Assembly (NCBI GenBank): GCA_005473895.2
Contig: SRJI02000010.1
Span: 1-64,000 of the forward strand
Source: Carideicomes alvinocaridis
GTDB taxonomy: Bacteria > Pseudomonadota > Alphaproteobacteria > Rhodobacterales > Rhodobacteraceae
Direction: 5' to 3'
Length of the DNA stretch: 64,000 nucleotides
A program made the position numbers and the translations under genes. Under the pieces are notes generated by a model. The model searched no databases, was not told the DNA's origin, and worked only from the letters and a program-made list of their open reading frames with translations. Of this stretch, positions 1 to 7,865 are shown one piece after another; positions within the stretch are counted from its first letter, which is position 1; each line of letters opens with the position of its first letter.

Positions 1-969
1 GTCTGGGTCGCGGGCGCGGCGGGGCAGGCGGTGGCGGCCGCCCTGATCGTGCTGGCGGCGCTGACGCTGGAGGGCGCGGCGGCCGGCTGGGCGATCTGCA
101 CGGCGCTGGCCGGGCTCGCCGTCAGCCGCGCGCTCTGCTCGGTCTCCTTCAAGGACATCCTGGGGCGCACCGTGGGGCAGACACGGCGCGGGGCGGTCAC
201 CGGCTTCGCCAGTTCCGCGGCCTCGGTCGGCGTGCTGGCCTTCGCGCTGCTGCTGATCGCGGGGCTGGCGCAGGATCGCGTGGCCGTGGTGATCGCCATT
301 GCTCTCGCCGCCGCCTGCTGGGCTGCGGCGGCGATCCTCTTCTCCTTCCTGGACGAGCCACGGGCCGACCCGGAGGAGGGGCAGGGCGTTGATTTGCAGC
401 TGCTGCGGGACAATCCGCTGCTCTGGCGCTTCATCCTCGTGCGGGGGCTGCTGGTCTCCACCGCGCTGGCGCCGCCCTACCTGGTGGTGCTGGGTGGCGG
501 GGAGGACGGCGCGCTCGGCCGGCTGGGCGCGCTGGTGCTGGCCTCGGCCGTGGCGTCCTTTCTCAGCTCCTGGATCTGGGGGCGCTTCGCCGACCGCTCT
601 TCGCGCAAGGTGCTGATGGCGACCGGGGTGCTGGGCGGGGCGGCGATGGTCGCGGCGCTCGGCCTGGCCTGGGCGGGGCTGGCGCAGACGCTCTGGGCGA
701 TGCCGGCGGCGCTGTTCGTGCTGATGGTCGCCTATCACGGCGTGCGGCAGGGCCGCTCCACCTACCTTGTCGACATCGCGCCCGAGGAGGCGCGGGCCGC
801 CTGGGCGGCGGTGGCCAACACGCTGATCGGCCTCGTGCTGCTGGGGATCGGCGCGGTGGCGGGCGGCATTTCGGTGATCGGCGCGGCCTGGGGGCTGGGC
901 CTGCTGGCCGTCATGGCCTTCTGCGCGGCGGTGGCGGCCCTGTGGCTGCAGGAGGCGGAACAGGGCTGA
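1..969 (+). CDS. MFS transporter, 5'-truncated by window edge
   Basis: The open frame runs in from base 1 without a start, so only the C-terminal 322 codons are present. The protein is a chain of hydrophobic, Ala/Leu/Gly-rich segments separated by short charged loops. The loop with GRFADRSSRK, about 60% of the way along, matches the cytoplasmic loop-2/loop-8 signature (GxxaDRxGRR-like) of major facilitator superfamily permeases. It is therefore an inner-membrane secondary transporter. The substrate cannot be read from sequence. The next gene on the same strand starts about 115 bp downstream. Confidence 0.8.
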   Translation, partial: VWVAGAAGQAVAAALIVLAALTLEGAAAGWAICTALAGLAVSRALCSVSFKDILGRTVGQTRRGAVTGFASSAASVGVLAFALLLIAGLAQDRVAVVIAIALAAACWAAAAILFSFLDEPRADPEEGQGVDLQLLRDNPLLWRFILVRGLLVSTALAPPYLVVLGGGEDGALGRLGALVLASAVASFLSSWIWGRFADRSSRKVLMATGVLGGAAMVAALGLAWAGLAQTLWAMPAALFVLMVAYHGVRQGRSTYLVDIAPEEARAAWAAVANTLIGLVLLGIGAVAGGISVIGAAWGLGLLAVMAFCAAVAALWLQEAEQG

Positions 970-1084
970 ACGGGGGTTTTCACCCGGCGCCCGTCACGGC
1001 AGGGTGCTGCCCGACACGGCGCCCCGGTCGCGAGAGGCCGGGCCTGCCCGCGCCACCCTGCCTGACACCGATCCGAGGATTGCC

Positions 1085-1828
1085 ATGACCGAGCCCCGAT
1101 ATCTCGAAACCCCGAACGGCCGCCGCATCGCCTATCACCGGAGCGCCGGGGCCGGGCCGACGGTGGTCTTCCTCGGCGGGTTCAAGTCCGACATGGAGGG
1201 CACCAAGGCCGTGCACCTTGAGGCCTGGGCCCGCCGCGAGGGCCGCGCCTTCCTGCGCTTCGACTATTCCGGGCACGGCCAGAGCTCGGGCGCGTTCACC
1301 GAGGGCTGCATCGGCGACTGGGCCGCGGATGCCCGGGCGGTGCTCGACACGCTGACCGAGGGGCCGCTGGTGCTGGTCGGGTCTTCCATGGGCGGCTGGA
1401 TTTCCCTGCTGATGGCAAAGGCCTTGCCCGACCGGATCGCCGGGCTGGTCACCGTCGCCGCGGCACCGGATTTCACCGAGGACGGCTTCTGGGCCGAGTT
1501 CGACGACGACCAGCGCCGGGCGATCGAGGAGGTGGGACACGTGGAGCGGCCGTCGGATTACGGCGATCCCTACGTCATCACGCGGCGGCTGATCGAGGAC
1601 GGGCGTGACCACCTCGTGATGCGGAGCCCGCTGGTGCTGCCCTTCCCGGTGCGCATGCTGCAGGGCACCGACGACGAGGATGTGAGCCGCGAGACCGCGC
1701 TGCGGCTGCTCGACCACGCCGACGCGGCGGATATCCGGCTGACCTTCGTGAAAGGGGCCGATCACCGCTTTTCCACGCCGGATTGCCTGGCGCTGATCGA
1801 GGCGACGGTGGAGGATGTTGCGGGGTGA
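1085..1828 (+). CDS. alpha/beta hydrolase
   Basis: A 247-aa cytoplasmic protein without a signal peptide. The nucleophile elbow is GSSMGG (Ser near residue 99), and the acid and His are probably in GTDDEDV and GADHRFS near the C-terminus, giving a complete Ser-Asp-His triad. The size and the FDYSGHGQSSG strand/loop resemble the ABHD10/YpfH-like serine hydrolases (esterase or thioesterase). The ATG at 1085 was chosen because GAGG lies about 8 nt upstream and homology begins at once. A longer in-frame start at 1004 has no ribosome site. A stem-loop follows directly after the stop. The substrate is unknown. Confidence 0.85.
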   Translation: MTEPRYLETPNGRRIAYHRSAGAGPTVVFLGGFKSDMEGTKAVHLEAWARREGRAFLRFDYSGHGQSSGAFTEGCIGDWAADARAVLDTLTEGPLVLVGSSMGGWISLLMAKALPDRIAGLVTVAAAPDFTEDGFWAEFDDDQRRAIEEVGHVERPSDYGDPYVITRRLIEDGRDHLVMRSPLVLPFPVRMLQGTDDEDVSRETALRLLDHADAADIRLTFVKGADHRFSTPDCLALIEATVEDVAG

Positions 1829-1850
1829 AAACTCTTCATTGAAGAGTTTT
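1828..1850 (+). terminator. Rho-independent-type hairpin
   Basis: AAAACTCTTC, loop ATT, then GAAGAGTTTT: a perfect 10-bp stem with a 3-nt loop and T-rich 3' end. It overlaps the last base of the hydrolase stop codon, so it probably ends that transcript. It is strikingly AT-rich against the GC-rich surroundings. Confidence 0.6.
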
Positions 1851-1854
1851 TGCG

Positions 1855-1875
1855 AAAAGTCTTAACAAGACTTTT
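1855..1875. repeat. second AT-rich hairpin
   Basis: AAAAGTCTT, loop AAC, AAGACTTTT: a perfect 9-bp stem 4 bp after the previous one and built from similar words. It lies in the leader of the glyoxalase-fold gene. It could be a second terminator, an attenuator or a copy of a repeated extragenic palindrome. Confidence 0.5.
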
Positions 1876-1926
1876 GGGGTATGGATGTTCGTGGTATGTT
1901 CCTATCTGTTGAATGGGAGGAACGGG

Positions 1927-2385
1927 ATGGAACAGCGGATCAGCCTGGTGACCCTGGGCGTGCGCGACATGGACCGCATGGCGGGCTTCTACGAGGCGCT
2001 CGGCTGGCAGCGCGTGCCGGTACCGGAGGAGGGGATCGTCGTCTTCGACCTGCTGGGCCAGTCGCTGGGGCTTTATCCCATCGAGGATCTCGCCCGCGAC
2101 ATGGGCCTCGCCCCCGAGGAACTGGGCACCGGCGCCGCGACCTATGCCCACAATGTCCGGAACAAGGACGATGTGGCGGCGCTGACCGCGCAGGCGGAGC
2201 AGGCGGGCGCGCGCATCCTGCGGGAGGCGCATGACGTTTTCTGGGGCGGGCGCGTGGCCTATTTCGCCGACCCCGAGGGGCATGTCTGGGAAATCGCCTG
2301 GAACCCGGCCTCGCCGCTCTCGCCGGAAGGGGCGTTCCGCTGGGCCGGCTACCCTGCCAGCGACGCCAGCCAGCCAGGCACGTAA
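1927..2385 (+). CDS. VOC (glyoxalase-fold) family protein
   Basis: A 152-aa protein starting with the typical VOC beta strand (ISLVTLGVRDMDRMAGFYEALGW) and ending with the second metal-side motif YFADPEGHVWEIAWNP. The whole family contains small metal-dependent lyases, dioxygenases and resistance proteins; the reaction here cannot be assigned. The ATG at 1927 is preceded by GGGAGG at 1915-1920, so the upstream in-frame ATG at 1885 was not used. Its 3' end overlaps the convergent exoD-like gene by 37 bp. Confidence 0.85.
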   Translation: MEQRISLVTLGVRDMDRMAGFYEALGWQRVPVPEEGIVVFDLLGQSLGLYPIEDLARDMGLAPEELGTGAATYAHNVRNKDDVAALTAQAEQAGARILREAHDVFWGGRVAYFADPEGHVWEIAWNPASPLSPEGAFRWAGYPASDASQPGT

Positions 2386-2942
2386 TAGGCCGCCACCCCC
2401 GTCGCCACGAAGGCCAGCGCCATCACCAGCCCGTCGCGCAGCATCATCGCCAGCGCGAAGAGCGCCACCGCGCCCAGGGGCAGGAGCGCCGCGAAGGGCA
2501 CCATCTCGAGCGGCGGCACGATCAGCGCGAGCCCGATGCAGCACAGCGCGGCGATCCGGGTCAGCGGCGGCGTAACCAGGAAGGTGAAGCGCCGCTCGGC
2601 CATCCGGTCCACCCGCCGCGCCACCGGCTGCATCTTCTCGAGCGCCGAGCACAGCTTGTCGCGGCCCACCTCGAGGCGGCGCAGGCGCTCGGGCAGCCAG
2701 ATGCGTTCGCGCCCCGCGGCGATCTGGACCGAGACGAGCAGCACGCAAAGCGCCATCAGCGTGGGCACCGCCGGGATCCCGCCGAGGGGCGAGGCGCCGA
2801 TCACCGCCGGCACGAACAGCACCGGCGCCGTGCCGAGCCGCCCGAGCGCATCCTGCACCTGTCTTATAGTGGACGTGTCGCCGTCCTGTGCCACGTCCTC
2901 GACCCGGTCGAGCACGGCCTCGGCGGTTGCTTCTCCGCTCAT
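2349..2942 (-). CDS. ExoD-like exopolysaccharide synthesis membrane protein
   Basis: A 197-aa protein with a charged N-terminus (about 40 aa) followed by hydrophobic helices. Between the first and second helical groups is the region PERLRRLEVGRDKL, and RFTFLVTPPLTRIAALC precedes the C-terminal helices. This arrangement is that of the ExoD family (PF06055), inner-membrane proteins linked in rhizobia to exopolysaccharide production and alkaline tolerance. The ATG has GAGGGA upstream. It converges on and overlaps the VOC gene. Confidence 0.85.
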   Translation of the reverse strand: MSGEATAEAVLDRVEDVAQDGDTSTIRQVQDALGRLGTAPVLFVPAVIGASPLGGIPAVPTLMALCVLLVSVQIAAGRERIWLPERLRRLEVGRDKLCSALEKMQPVARRVDRMAERRFTFLVTPPLTRIAALCCIGLALIVPPLEMVPFAALLPLGAVALFALAMMLRDGLVMALAFVATGVAAYYVPGWLASLAG

Positions 2943-3044
2943 CTGTCCCTCGTCTGTCGCGTCGGGGCTTCAACGTGCCCGCGGGGCTTTTGTTTCCGCC
3001 GCCCCTCCGAGCCGCATCGGGGCGCTTTGCCCGCCCTCGCGGCA

Positions 3045-3076
3045 GCCCGGCGATCAAACCTCCTTGATCGCCGGGC
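3045..3076. repeat. 13-bp perfect inverted repeat with 6-nt loop
   Basis: GCCCGGCGATCAA, loop ACCTCC, TTGATCGCCGGGC. It lies in the gap between the divergent exoD-like gene and the DUF900 lipoprotein gene, about 100 bp from either start. It could be an operator or an RNA hairpin in the leader of the + strand gene; there is no T-run. Confidence 0.5.
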
Positions 3077-3178
3077 CCGGCCGCCCTTGGCCGTGGAAAC
3101 CCCGGATCTTTTCGGTCATAAGGGGCCCGGTCGCGGCCGGATCAACCGACCCGATGAGACCGGAGGCGGAAGGGCAGA

Positions 3179-4249
3179 ATGCAAGAGCGTATCACCTTGA
3201 CCGGCCGGGCCCTGACGGTGCTGCTGGTCCTGTCCCTGACCGCCTGCACCCGTGTCGGGACCTTCGGCTTCACCGAGCCGGTGGAAGGGCTCGACGTACA
3301 GCGCATCTTCGTGGCCACCCAGCGTCAGCCGGTGGAGGGGACGGACCTCTACGGGGTCGCGCGCGCGGGCGGGCTCAACTACGCGCAGATCGACGTCTCC
3401 ATCCCGCCGAACCACCAGGTGGGCCAGATCGAGTGGCAGCCGAAATACGAGGCGGCGAACCCGATGGAAAGCTTCGCGGTGGTGGGGGCCGGCACCTACG
3501 AGGGCCGCCGCGACTTCGCCCGCGCCATGCGCCGCGAGCCGGGGCAGTCGCGGCTCGTCTACGTTCACGGCTACAACTACACGATGGCAGAATCGGTCTA
3601 CCGGCTGGCGCAGCTGCGCGAGGATTTCGAGCCCGACATGCCCTCCGTCCTGTTCTCCTGGGCGTCCTCGGGCGACCCGATCGCCTATGTCCATGACCGG
3701 GACAGCGTGCTGATCGCCCGCAACGAGCTGGAGCGCCTGCTGATGGACCTGACCGCCTATCCCGGCGACGAGGTCACGCTGCTGGCCCATTCCATGGGCG
3801 CCTACCTGGTGATGGAGACCCTGCGCCAGGCGGCGCTGCGCGGCAATGACCAGATCCTCGACCGCATCTCGGGCGTCTTCCTGATCCAGCCCGACCTGGA
3901 CCCGACGCTGTTCCGCTTCCAGGTCAACGATATCGGCGAGCTTCCCCAGCCCTTCGTCATCTTCACCGCCGAACAGGACAGGGTCCTGCGCCTGGCCAGC
4001 CTGATCTTCCGCGAGGAGCGCCTGGGCCGCATCCGGGGGCCGGAGGCGGTGGACGGGCTTCCGGTGCGGGTGGTCTCGGTCTCGGACCTGGCGGAGGATT
4101 CGGGGCTCAACCACGCGGTGCCCTTCACCTCGCCGCTGGCGATCGAGGCGCTGGGCAACTTCATGCGCTCTGAAGGCTCGCGCTCCACCCCGCAGAACCG
4201 GACCATCTTTACCCGGCTTGGGTTGAACCAGGTCCTGGGGCTGCAATAG
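3179..4249 (+). CDS. alpha/beta hydrolase lipoprotein (DUF900 family)
   Basis: A 356-aa protein with a lipoprotein signal peptide: positive N-terminus, hydrophobic core and lipobox LTAC with Cys near residue 23. It is therefore probably anchored to a membrane on the periplasmic side. The mature part has the DUF900 features: RIFVATQR near the start, VYVHGYNYT (oxyanion strand), LFSWASSG, and the nucleophile elbow AHSMG. The likely catalytic His is in SGLNHAVPF near residue 320. The family is esterase-like with no settled substrate. The next gene on the same strand starts 72 bp downstream. Confidence 0.85.
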   Translation: MQERITLTGRALTVLLVLSLTACTRVGTFGFTEPVEGLDVQRIFVATQRQPVEGTDLYGVARAGGLNYAQIDVSIPPNHQVGQIEWQPKYEAANPMESFAVVGAGTYEGRRDFARAMRREPGQSRLVYVHGYNYTMAESVYRLAQLREDFEPDMPSVLFSWASSGDPIAYVHDRDSVLIARNELERLLMDLTAYPGDEVTLLAHSMGAYLVMETLRQAALRGNDQILDRISGVFLIQPDLDPTLFRFQVNDIGELPQPFVIFTAEQDRVLRLASLIFREERLGRIRGPEAVDGLPVRVVSVSDLAEDSGLNHAVPFTSPLAIEALGNFMRSEGSRSTPQNRTIFTRLGLNQVLGLQ

Positions 4250-4321
4250 GCGGCAGGGCCGGCGGCTGGACCTCGCCCGCGCAACTTGTCACTCTCCGCC
4301 CGGATCAGCAGGGAGAATGCC

Positions 4322-5191
4322 ATGACCGACCGGCCCGACAGCGTCGCCTTCATCGGATTCGGCGAGGCGGCGACCGCCTTTGTCGGCGGATGGACCGAGG
4401 CGGGCACGCGCCCCGCGCGGATCGCGGCCCATGACATCGCGCCGATGGCCCGGATGGCCGAGCGCTTCGCCTCCCACGGCGTGACCGGCCACGCGGCGCC
4501 GGCCGAGGCCCTGGCGGGCGTGCAGGCGGTGTTCTGCGTGGTGACGGCGGACCAGGCGCTGGCCGCCGCGGAGGCGGCGGCGCCGCATCTGCCCGAGGGC
4601 GCGCTGTGGTTCGACTGCAATTCCTGCGCGCCGGGCACCAAGCGTCGCGCCGCGGAGGTGATCGAAGGCGCCGGCGGCCGCTACGTGGACGTGGCGGTCA
4701 TGGCGCCCGTCCATCCGCGCCGCCATCACGTGCCGCTGCTGCTGGCCGGGCCGCATGCGGAAGAGGCGGCGCCCGTGCTGCGCGCCCTCGACATGCGTCC
4801 GGAGGTGGCCGGGGAGGAGGTCGGCCAGGCTTCGTCGATCAAGATGGTCCGCTCGGTGATGATCAAAGGGATGGAGGCGCTGAGCGCCGAATGCTTCCTC
4901 GCGGCCCGGCGCGCGGGGGTGGAGGAGGCCGTGCTCGCCTCGCTCGACGCCTCCGATCCGGAGATGGAATGGGCCCGGCGTGGGGCGTATTACCTGGAAC
5001 GGATGATGGTCCATGGCCGGCGTCGCGCGGCGGAGATGCGCGAGGTGGCGCTGACGGTGCAGGAGCTCGGGCTGGGCGGCGGCATGAGCGCCGCGGCAGC
5101 CGGCTGGCAGCAGCAGATCGGCGAGCTGGAGGCGGCGCCGGGCGAGGATGACCTGATCGCCCGCCTCGACACCCTGCTGCGGGAGCTGTGA
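4322..5191 (+). CDS. NAD(P)-dependent oxidoreductase (beta-hydroxyacid dehydrogenase-like, DUF1932)
   Basis: A 289-aa protein with an N-terminal Rossmann fold (VAFIGFGEAATAFVGGW, GxGxxA variant) and a C-terminal helical domain containing QASSIKMVRSVMIKGMEAL. The SxKM.RS..IKG signature with the catalytic Lys is that of the DUF1932/6-phosphogluconate-dehydrogenase-like C domain. It should oxidise or reduce a small hydroxyacid; the substrate is unknown. The ATG at 4322 has AGGGAGA just upstream; an earlier in-frame ATG at 4286 does not. No neighbouring pathway genes help to define the role. Confidence 0.85.
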   Translation: MTDRPDSVAFIGFGEAATAFVGGWTEAGTRPARIAAHDIAPMARMAERFASHGVTGHAAPAEALAGVQAVFCVVTADQALAAAEAAAPHLPEGALWFDCNSCAPGTKRRAAEVIEGAGGRYVDVAVMAPVHPRRHHVPLLLAGPHAEEAAPVLRALDMRPEVAGEEVGQASSIKMVRSVMIKGMEALSAECFLAARRAGVEEAVLASLDASDPEMEWARRGAYYLERMMVHGRRRAAEMREVALTVQELGLGGGMSAAAAGWQQQIGELEAAPGEDDLIARLDTLLREL

Positions 5192-5514
5192 GGGCCGCTC
5201 GTTGAGGCGTTGCGGCTGGTCCCGGAGGGCAGGGGGGCCGCATCTCCAGCACGACGGCTGTTCCTGGCCAATGCATCACCGCCAGGCGTTTCCGTTGCCG
5301 GGGCGGTGTCGTCGCACCTTCCCGGTACGCCCGCGCGAGACCTGACCTGTCCCGGCAGCGATCCGGCACCCGGGCACAGCCGCACCGATCGCGGACAGCG
5401 CCCCTCCGCCCGGCGCCATTTCATCGCGAAATCCCATTCCGTCGTTGCGCGTCGTCAATGCCGGGCGCCTTGCCTTCGGCATGGTCGGAGGCGACGGCAA
5501 CAGGAGGACCGGCG
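5192..5514. promoter_or_regulatory. intergenic region with FNR-type promoter
   Basis: No gene recognised. The right half holds an FNR-like box TTGC-GCGTCG-TCAA at 5445-5458 and a possible -10 CATGGT at 5480-5485 (21-bp gap). This places a start point near 5493, just before the AGGAGG ribosome site at 5502-5507 of the NDUFS4-like gene. Confidence 0.55.
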
Positions 5515-6075
5515 ATGCCCATCCGAAGACGCGGCCGCAACCGCCCGGCAGGACGGCCCAGGTTGCCCGGCACGACCTTGCCCTCCGCCGGGGTGCCGAT
5601 GGCGCTGATCTACCGGCCGGCGCGGTCCGAGACCCAATCGGCGCCGCGCCCGCGCTACTGGCTGCTGGAATTCGAACCCGCCTCCGCCCCGGAACGCGAG
5701 CCGCTGATGGGCTGGACCCGCAGTGACGACCCGTTTCGGCCGGTACGCCTGCGCTTCCCCGATGCCGGCAGCGCCATCGCCTTCGCCGAGCGGCATGACT
5801 GGAGCTATCTGCTGTTCGAGGACCGGCCCGCCCGCCACATCGTGAAGGGCATCCGCGCCGCCTGGCTGGCCCGCGCCACGCACCCGGTTCCGCCCCGCGC
5901 AGCCGCCGGGTCGAAGGAGCGCCCGCCCGAGCCTTACGATCCGGTGGAGGAGGCGGATCTGGAATCCTTCCCGGCCAGCGATCCCCCGAGCTGGACAGGC
6001 ACCACGCTCAATTCCGGGCGGCGGGACCGGGCCAGGCCCACGCCCAAGCAGGAGCGCAAGCAGGATGCAGGATGA
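5515..6075 (+). CDS. ETC complex I accessory subunit-like protein (NDUFS4 family) with extra C-terminal tail
   Basis: A 186-aa protein. Residues about 23-105 match the NDUFS4/ETC complex I subunit region: MALIYRPAR, YWLLEFEPAS, PLMGWT, VRLRFPDAGSAIAFAERH. In bacteria and mitochondria this subunit sits on the peripheral arm of NADH:quinone oxidoreductase. The tail carries EEADLESFPASDPPSW, a short motif widespread in small bacterial proteins of unknown role. The ATG at 5515 has AGGAGG 8 nt upstream. It lies far from any nuo operon and behind an FNR-type box, suggesting a low-oxygen paralogue. The stop overlaps the start of the DUF3775 gene. Confidence 0.8.
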   Translation: MPIRRRGRNRPAGRPRLPGTTLPSAGVPMALIYRPARSETQSAPRPRYWLLEFEPASAPEREPLMGWTRSDDPFRPVRLRFPDAGSAIAFAERHDWSYLLFEDRPARHIVKGIRAAWLARATHPVPPRAAAGSKERPPEPYDPVEEADLESFPASDPPSWTGTTLNSGRRDRARPTPKQERKQDAG

Positions 6076-6490
6076 CGACGAAGTGACGCTCGCGGTCCCG
6101 CTCGGCACGGTCTGCTACATCGCGGAGCGGGCGAAGGACCTGATGGGCAAGGCCGAATCGACAATTCCCGACGACGCGGAAGGCGAGGACGAGGACGATC
6201 CTGAGGCCGCGATACTGGAGGACCGGGGCGAGGACGAGGATTCGGTGGAGCAGGAGCTGATCTCGGTGATCTCCGACCTCAACGAGGACGCGCAGATCGA
6301 TCTGGTCGCGCTGATGTGGCTGGGGCGGGAGCCGGGCGACTGGGCGGAATTGCGCGCCCTGGCAGAGCAGGAGCATACGGAGGCCACCGCGCAGTACCTT
6401 TGCGGCACGCCGCTGCTGGCCACGTACCTGCTCGACGGGCTGGACGCGCTCGGGCTCGATTGCAGCGCGTGGCGGGAGGAAAATTACTGA
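6065..6490 (+). CDS. DUF3775 domain protein
   Basis: A 141-aa acidic protein. The N-terminal third has an Asp/Glu-rich stretch (EGEDEDDPEA). The rest (ISDLNEDAQIDLVALMWLGR, then TAQYLCGTPLLATYLLDGLDALG) matches DUF3775. No function is known for the family. The ATG lies 11 bp inside the preceding gene, so the two are probably translated as a coupled pair from the FNR-type promoter at 5445. Confidence 0.8.
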   Translation: MQDDDEVTLAVPLGTVCYIAERAKDLMGKAESTIPDDAEGEDEDDPEAAILEDRGEDEDSVEQELISVISDLNEDAQIDLVALMWLGREPGDWAELRALAEQEHTEATAQYLCGTPLLATYLLDGLDALGLDCSAWREENY

Positions 6491-6494
6491 TCCG

Positions 6495-6535
6495 TTGACC
6501 GCCGTCATGGCCCGTCACCCTGCTGCGTCTAGGAT
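6495..6535 (+). promoter_or_regulatory. FNR-type promoter without a downstream gene
   Basis: Box TTGA-CCGCCG-TCAT at 6495-6508 and -10-like TAGGAT at 6530-6535 with a 21-bp gap, predicting a start near 6542. The next + strand gene begins at 7866 behind its own box. The following 6540-6873 stretch has no convincing ORF. It does contain an imperfect hairpin (GGAGAGA at 6676-6682 with TCTCTCC at 6711-6717). Confidence 0.5.
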
Positions 6536-6873
6536 GGACTGGCCCGGCGGATGGAGTCGGGCCGGAGACGGACCGGACACGAAGCGTCCCCTGGACGCGG
6601 ACGGACGGGACAATGGACCGGCGCTGACGTTGAAACCCACCGGACGAGGCCGCCACGCGCCAGCTGAGCGCCCCGGGAGAGATCTTGGTGGTAGAAACTG
6701 GCCGCGGCGGTCTCTCCTGCCCTGTCCCGCAGGACGCCGCGGCGCGGTCGGATCGCTTGGTAAGAGTACATCCCCATGGTTCCACTTGTCTTCCGCTCGC
6801 GCCGCGGCCACGGGCCGGGCCCGCGGGCTGCGGCCGGTCATCCCGGCCGGGCGGGGCACGGCGCGGACAGGGG

Positions 6874-7641
6874 CTAGGCCTGCCGCGGAAACAGGTCCTC
6901 GAACGAGCCCGGGGTGAACAGGTCCTCGCTGCCCGACAGGTCGAGCAGCGCCGGCAGGTCCAGGATCTCGATCTCGTAGGGGGTGTGCAGACGGATCAGC
7001 CCGTCATCGGCCAGGGCATGGAAGGCCCGGCTGAGCGATTCCGGGCGGGTCGCGAGGAAATGCGCCAGGTCGGTCCGGTTGACCGGGATGGTCAGGCGAA
7101 GCCGCCCCTTGTCGACACGCACGAGCTTGGCCACGCTGGTCCAGCGGCGGCAGATCAGCAGCAGGAACCCCGCCAGGCGCTCGGTCACGCGGTAGCTGGT
7201 CAGGATCAGCATCCATTCCCGCGCCGAATCGAGTTCGTTGAGGATGTTGAGCATTACCAGGCGTTCCAGCTCCGGCCACCTGGTGGCGAGTTCCTCGAAC
7301 AGCTCGCGGGAAAAGGCGCAGATCTCGACGTCGCCGGTCGCGGCGAGGGTGAAATGCAGCGCCCCGTTGAAGATGCGGCCGAACATGTCGCCCTCGACCA
7401 TCAGCCCCACGATGCTCAGCCGCCCGTCCGCCTGCGGCTTCTGAAGACGCAGGATGCCGCCGGAGATGAAGCCGACGAAGCTCAGCCGCTCGCCTTCCTC
7501 GGCGATCAGCTGGTCGTGGCGATAGGATCGCAGCCGGCAGATGGCGCCGAGCTCGGCCAGCAGGTCGGGCGGGAGGCCCCCGAAGGACGGGAGCCGTCGC
7601 AGGACGTCGCGCTTCGTGCTGTCGGTATTGGAACGGTTCAT
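6874..7641 (-). CDS. Crp/Fnr family transcriptional regulator (no N-terminal cysteines)
   Basis: A 255-aa protein. The N-terminal cyclic-nucleotide-binding-like beta roll (LIAEEGERLSFVGFISGGILRL, GDMFGRIF) is followed by a dimerisation helix. A C-terminal winged helix contains RTDLAHFLATRPESLSRAFHAL (recognition helix TRPESLSRAF, similar to the ExxSR of Fnr proteins). It lacks the N-terminal Cys cluster of FnrL, so it would sense something else, for example NO/haem or a redox state. I chose the ATG at 7639-7641 because a G-rich site precedes it; upstream in-frame starts exist. It is transcribed divergently from the host-attachment-like gene, whose FNR box at 7798 could serve both. Confidence 0.85.
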   Translation of the reverse strand: MNRSNTDSTKRDVLRRLPSFGGLPPDLLAELGAICRLRSYRHDQLIAEEGERLSFVGFISGGILRLQKPQADGRLSIVGLMVEGDMFGRIFNGALHFTLAATGDVEICAFSRELFEELATRWPELERLVMLNILNELDSAREWMLILTSYRVTERLAGFLLLICRRWTSVAKLVRVDKGRLRLTIPVNRTDLAHFLATRPESLSRAFHALADDGLIRLHTPYEIEILDLPALLDLSGSEDLFTPGSFEDLFPRQA

Positions 7642-7797
7642 CTCGGCCCCCATCTCGTCGATGCTTGCAGCGCTCGGCGTCGGTGGCGGTCGATGGGCAG
7701 GACGAGCTGCGCGAGGCCGAGTTGCTTCGATCATACGGCGTCACCCATGGTCCTGCCAAGCGCGGGCCGCGTCGCCGCGCCCTCCAGGTGGCGCAGC

Positions 7798-7811
7798 TTG
7801 ACGCGTATCAA
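7798..7811 (+). promoter_or_regulatory. FNR-type box
   Basis: TTGA-CGCGTA-TCAA, both half sites perfect. It lies 54 bp upstream of the ATG at 7866; a possible -10 CATGCT is at 7837-7842. The same 14-mer occurs at 9954-9967 before the universal stress gene. Confidence 0.7.
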
Positions 7812-7865
7812 TGCATTGCCCGCGCTCGCGTGACCCCATGCTGCATGGCAGGGAGGTCCGATATC

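Noticed and set aside
980-1765. 261-codon minus-strand frame opposite the alpha/beta hydrolase
   Set aside because: Antisense shadow of a well-supported gene; His/Gly/Arg-rich composition typical of GC-rich opposite frames, no domain.
6551-6664. 37-codon ATG frame downstream of the orphan FNR promoter
   Set aside because: No ribosome site, low-complexity Arg/Gly/Thr composition; insufficient to call a gene.
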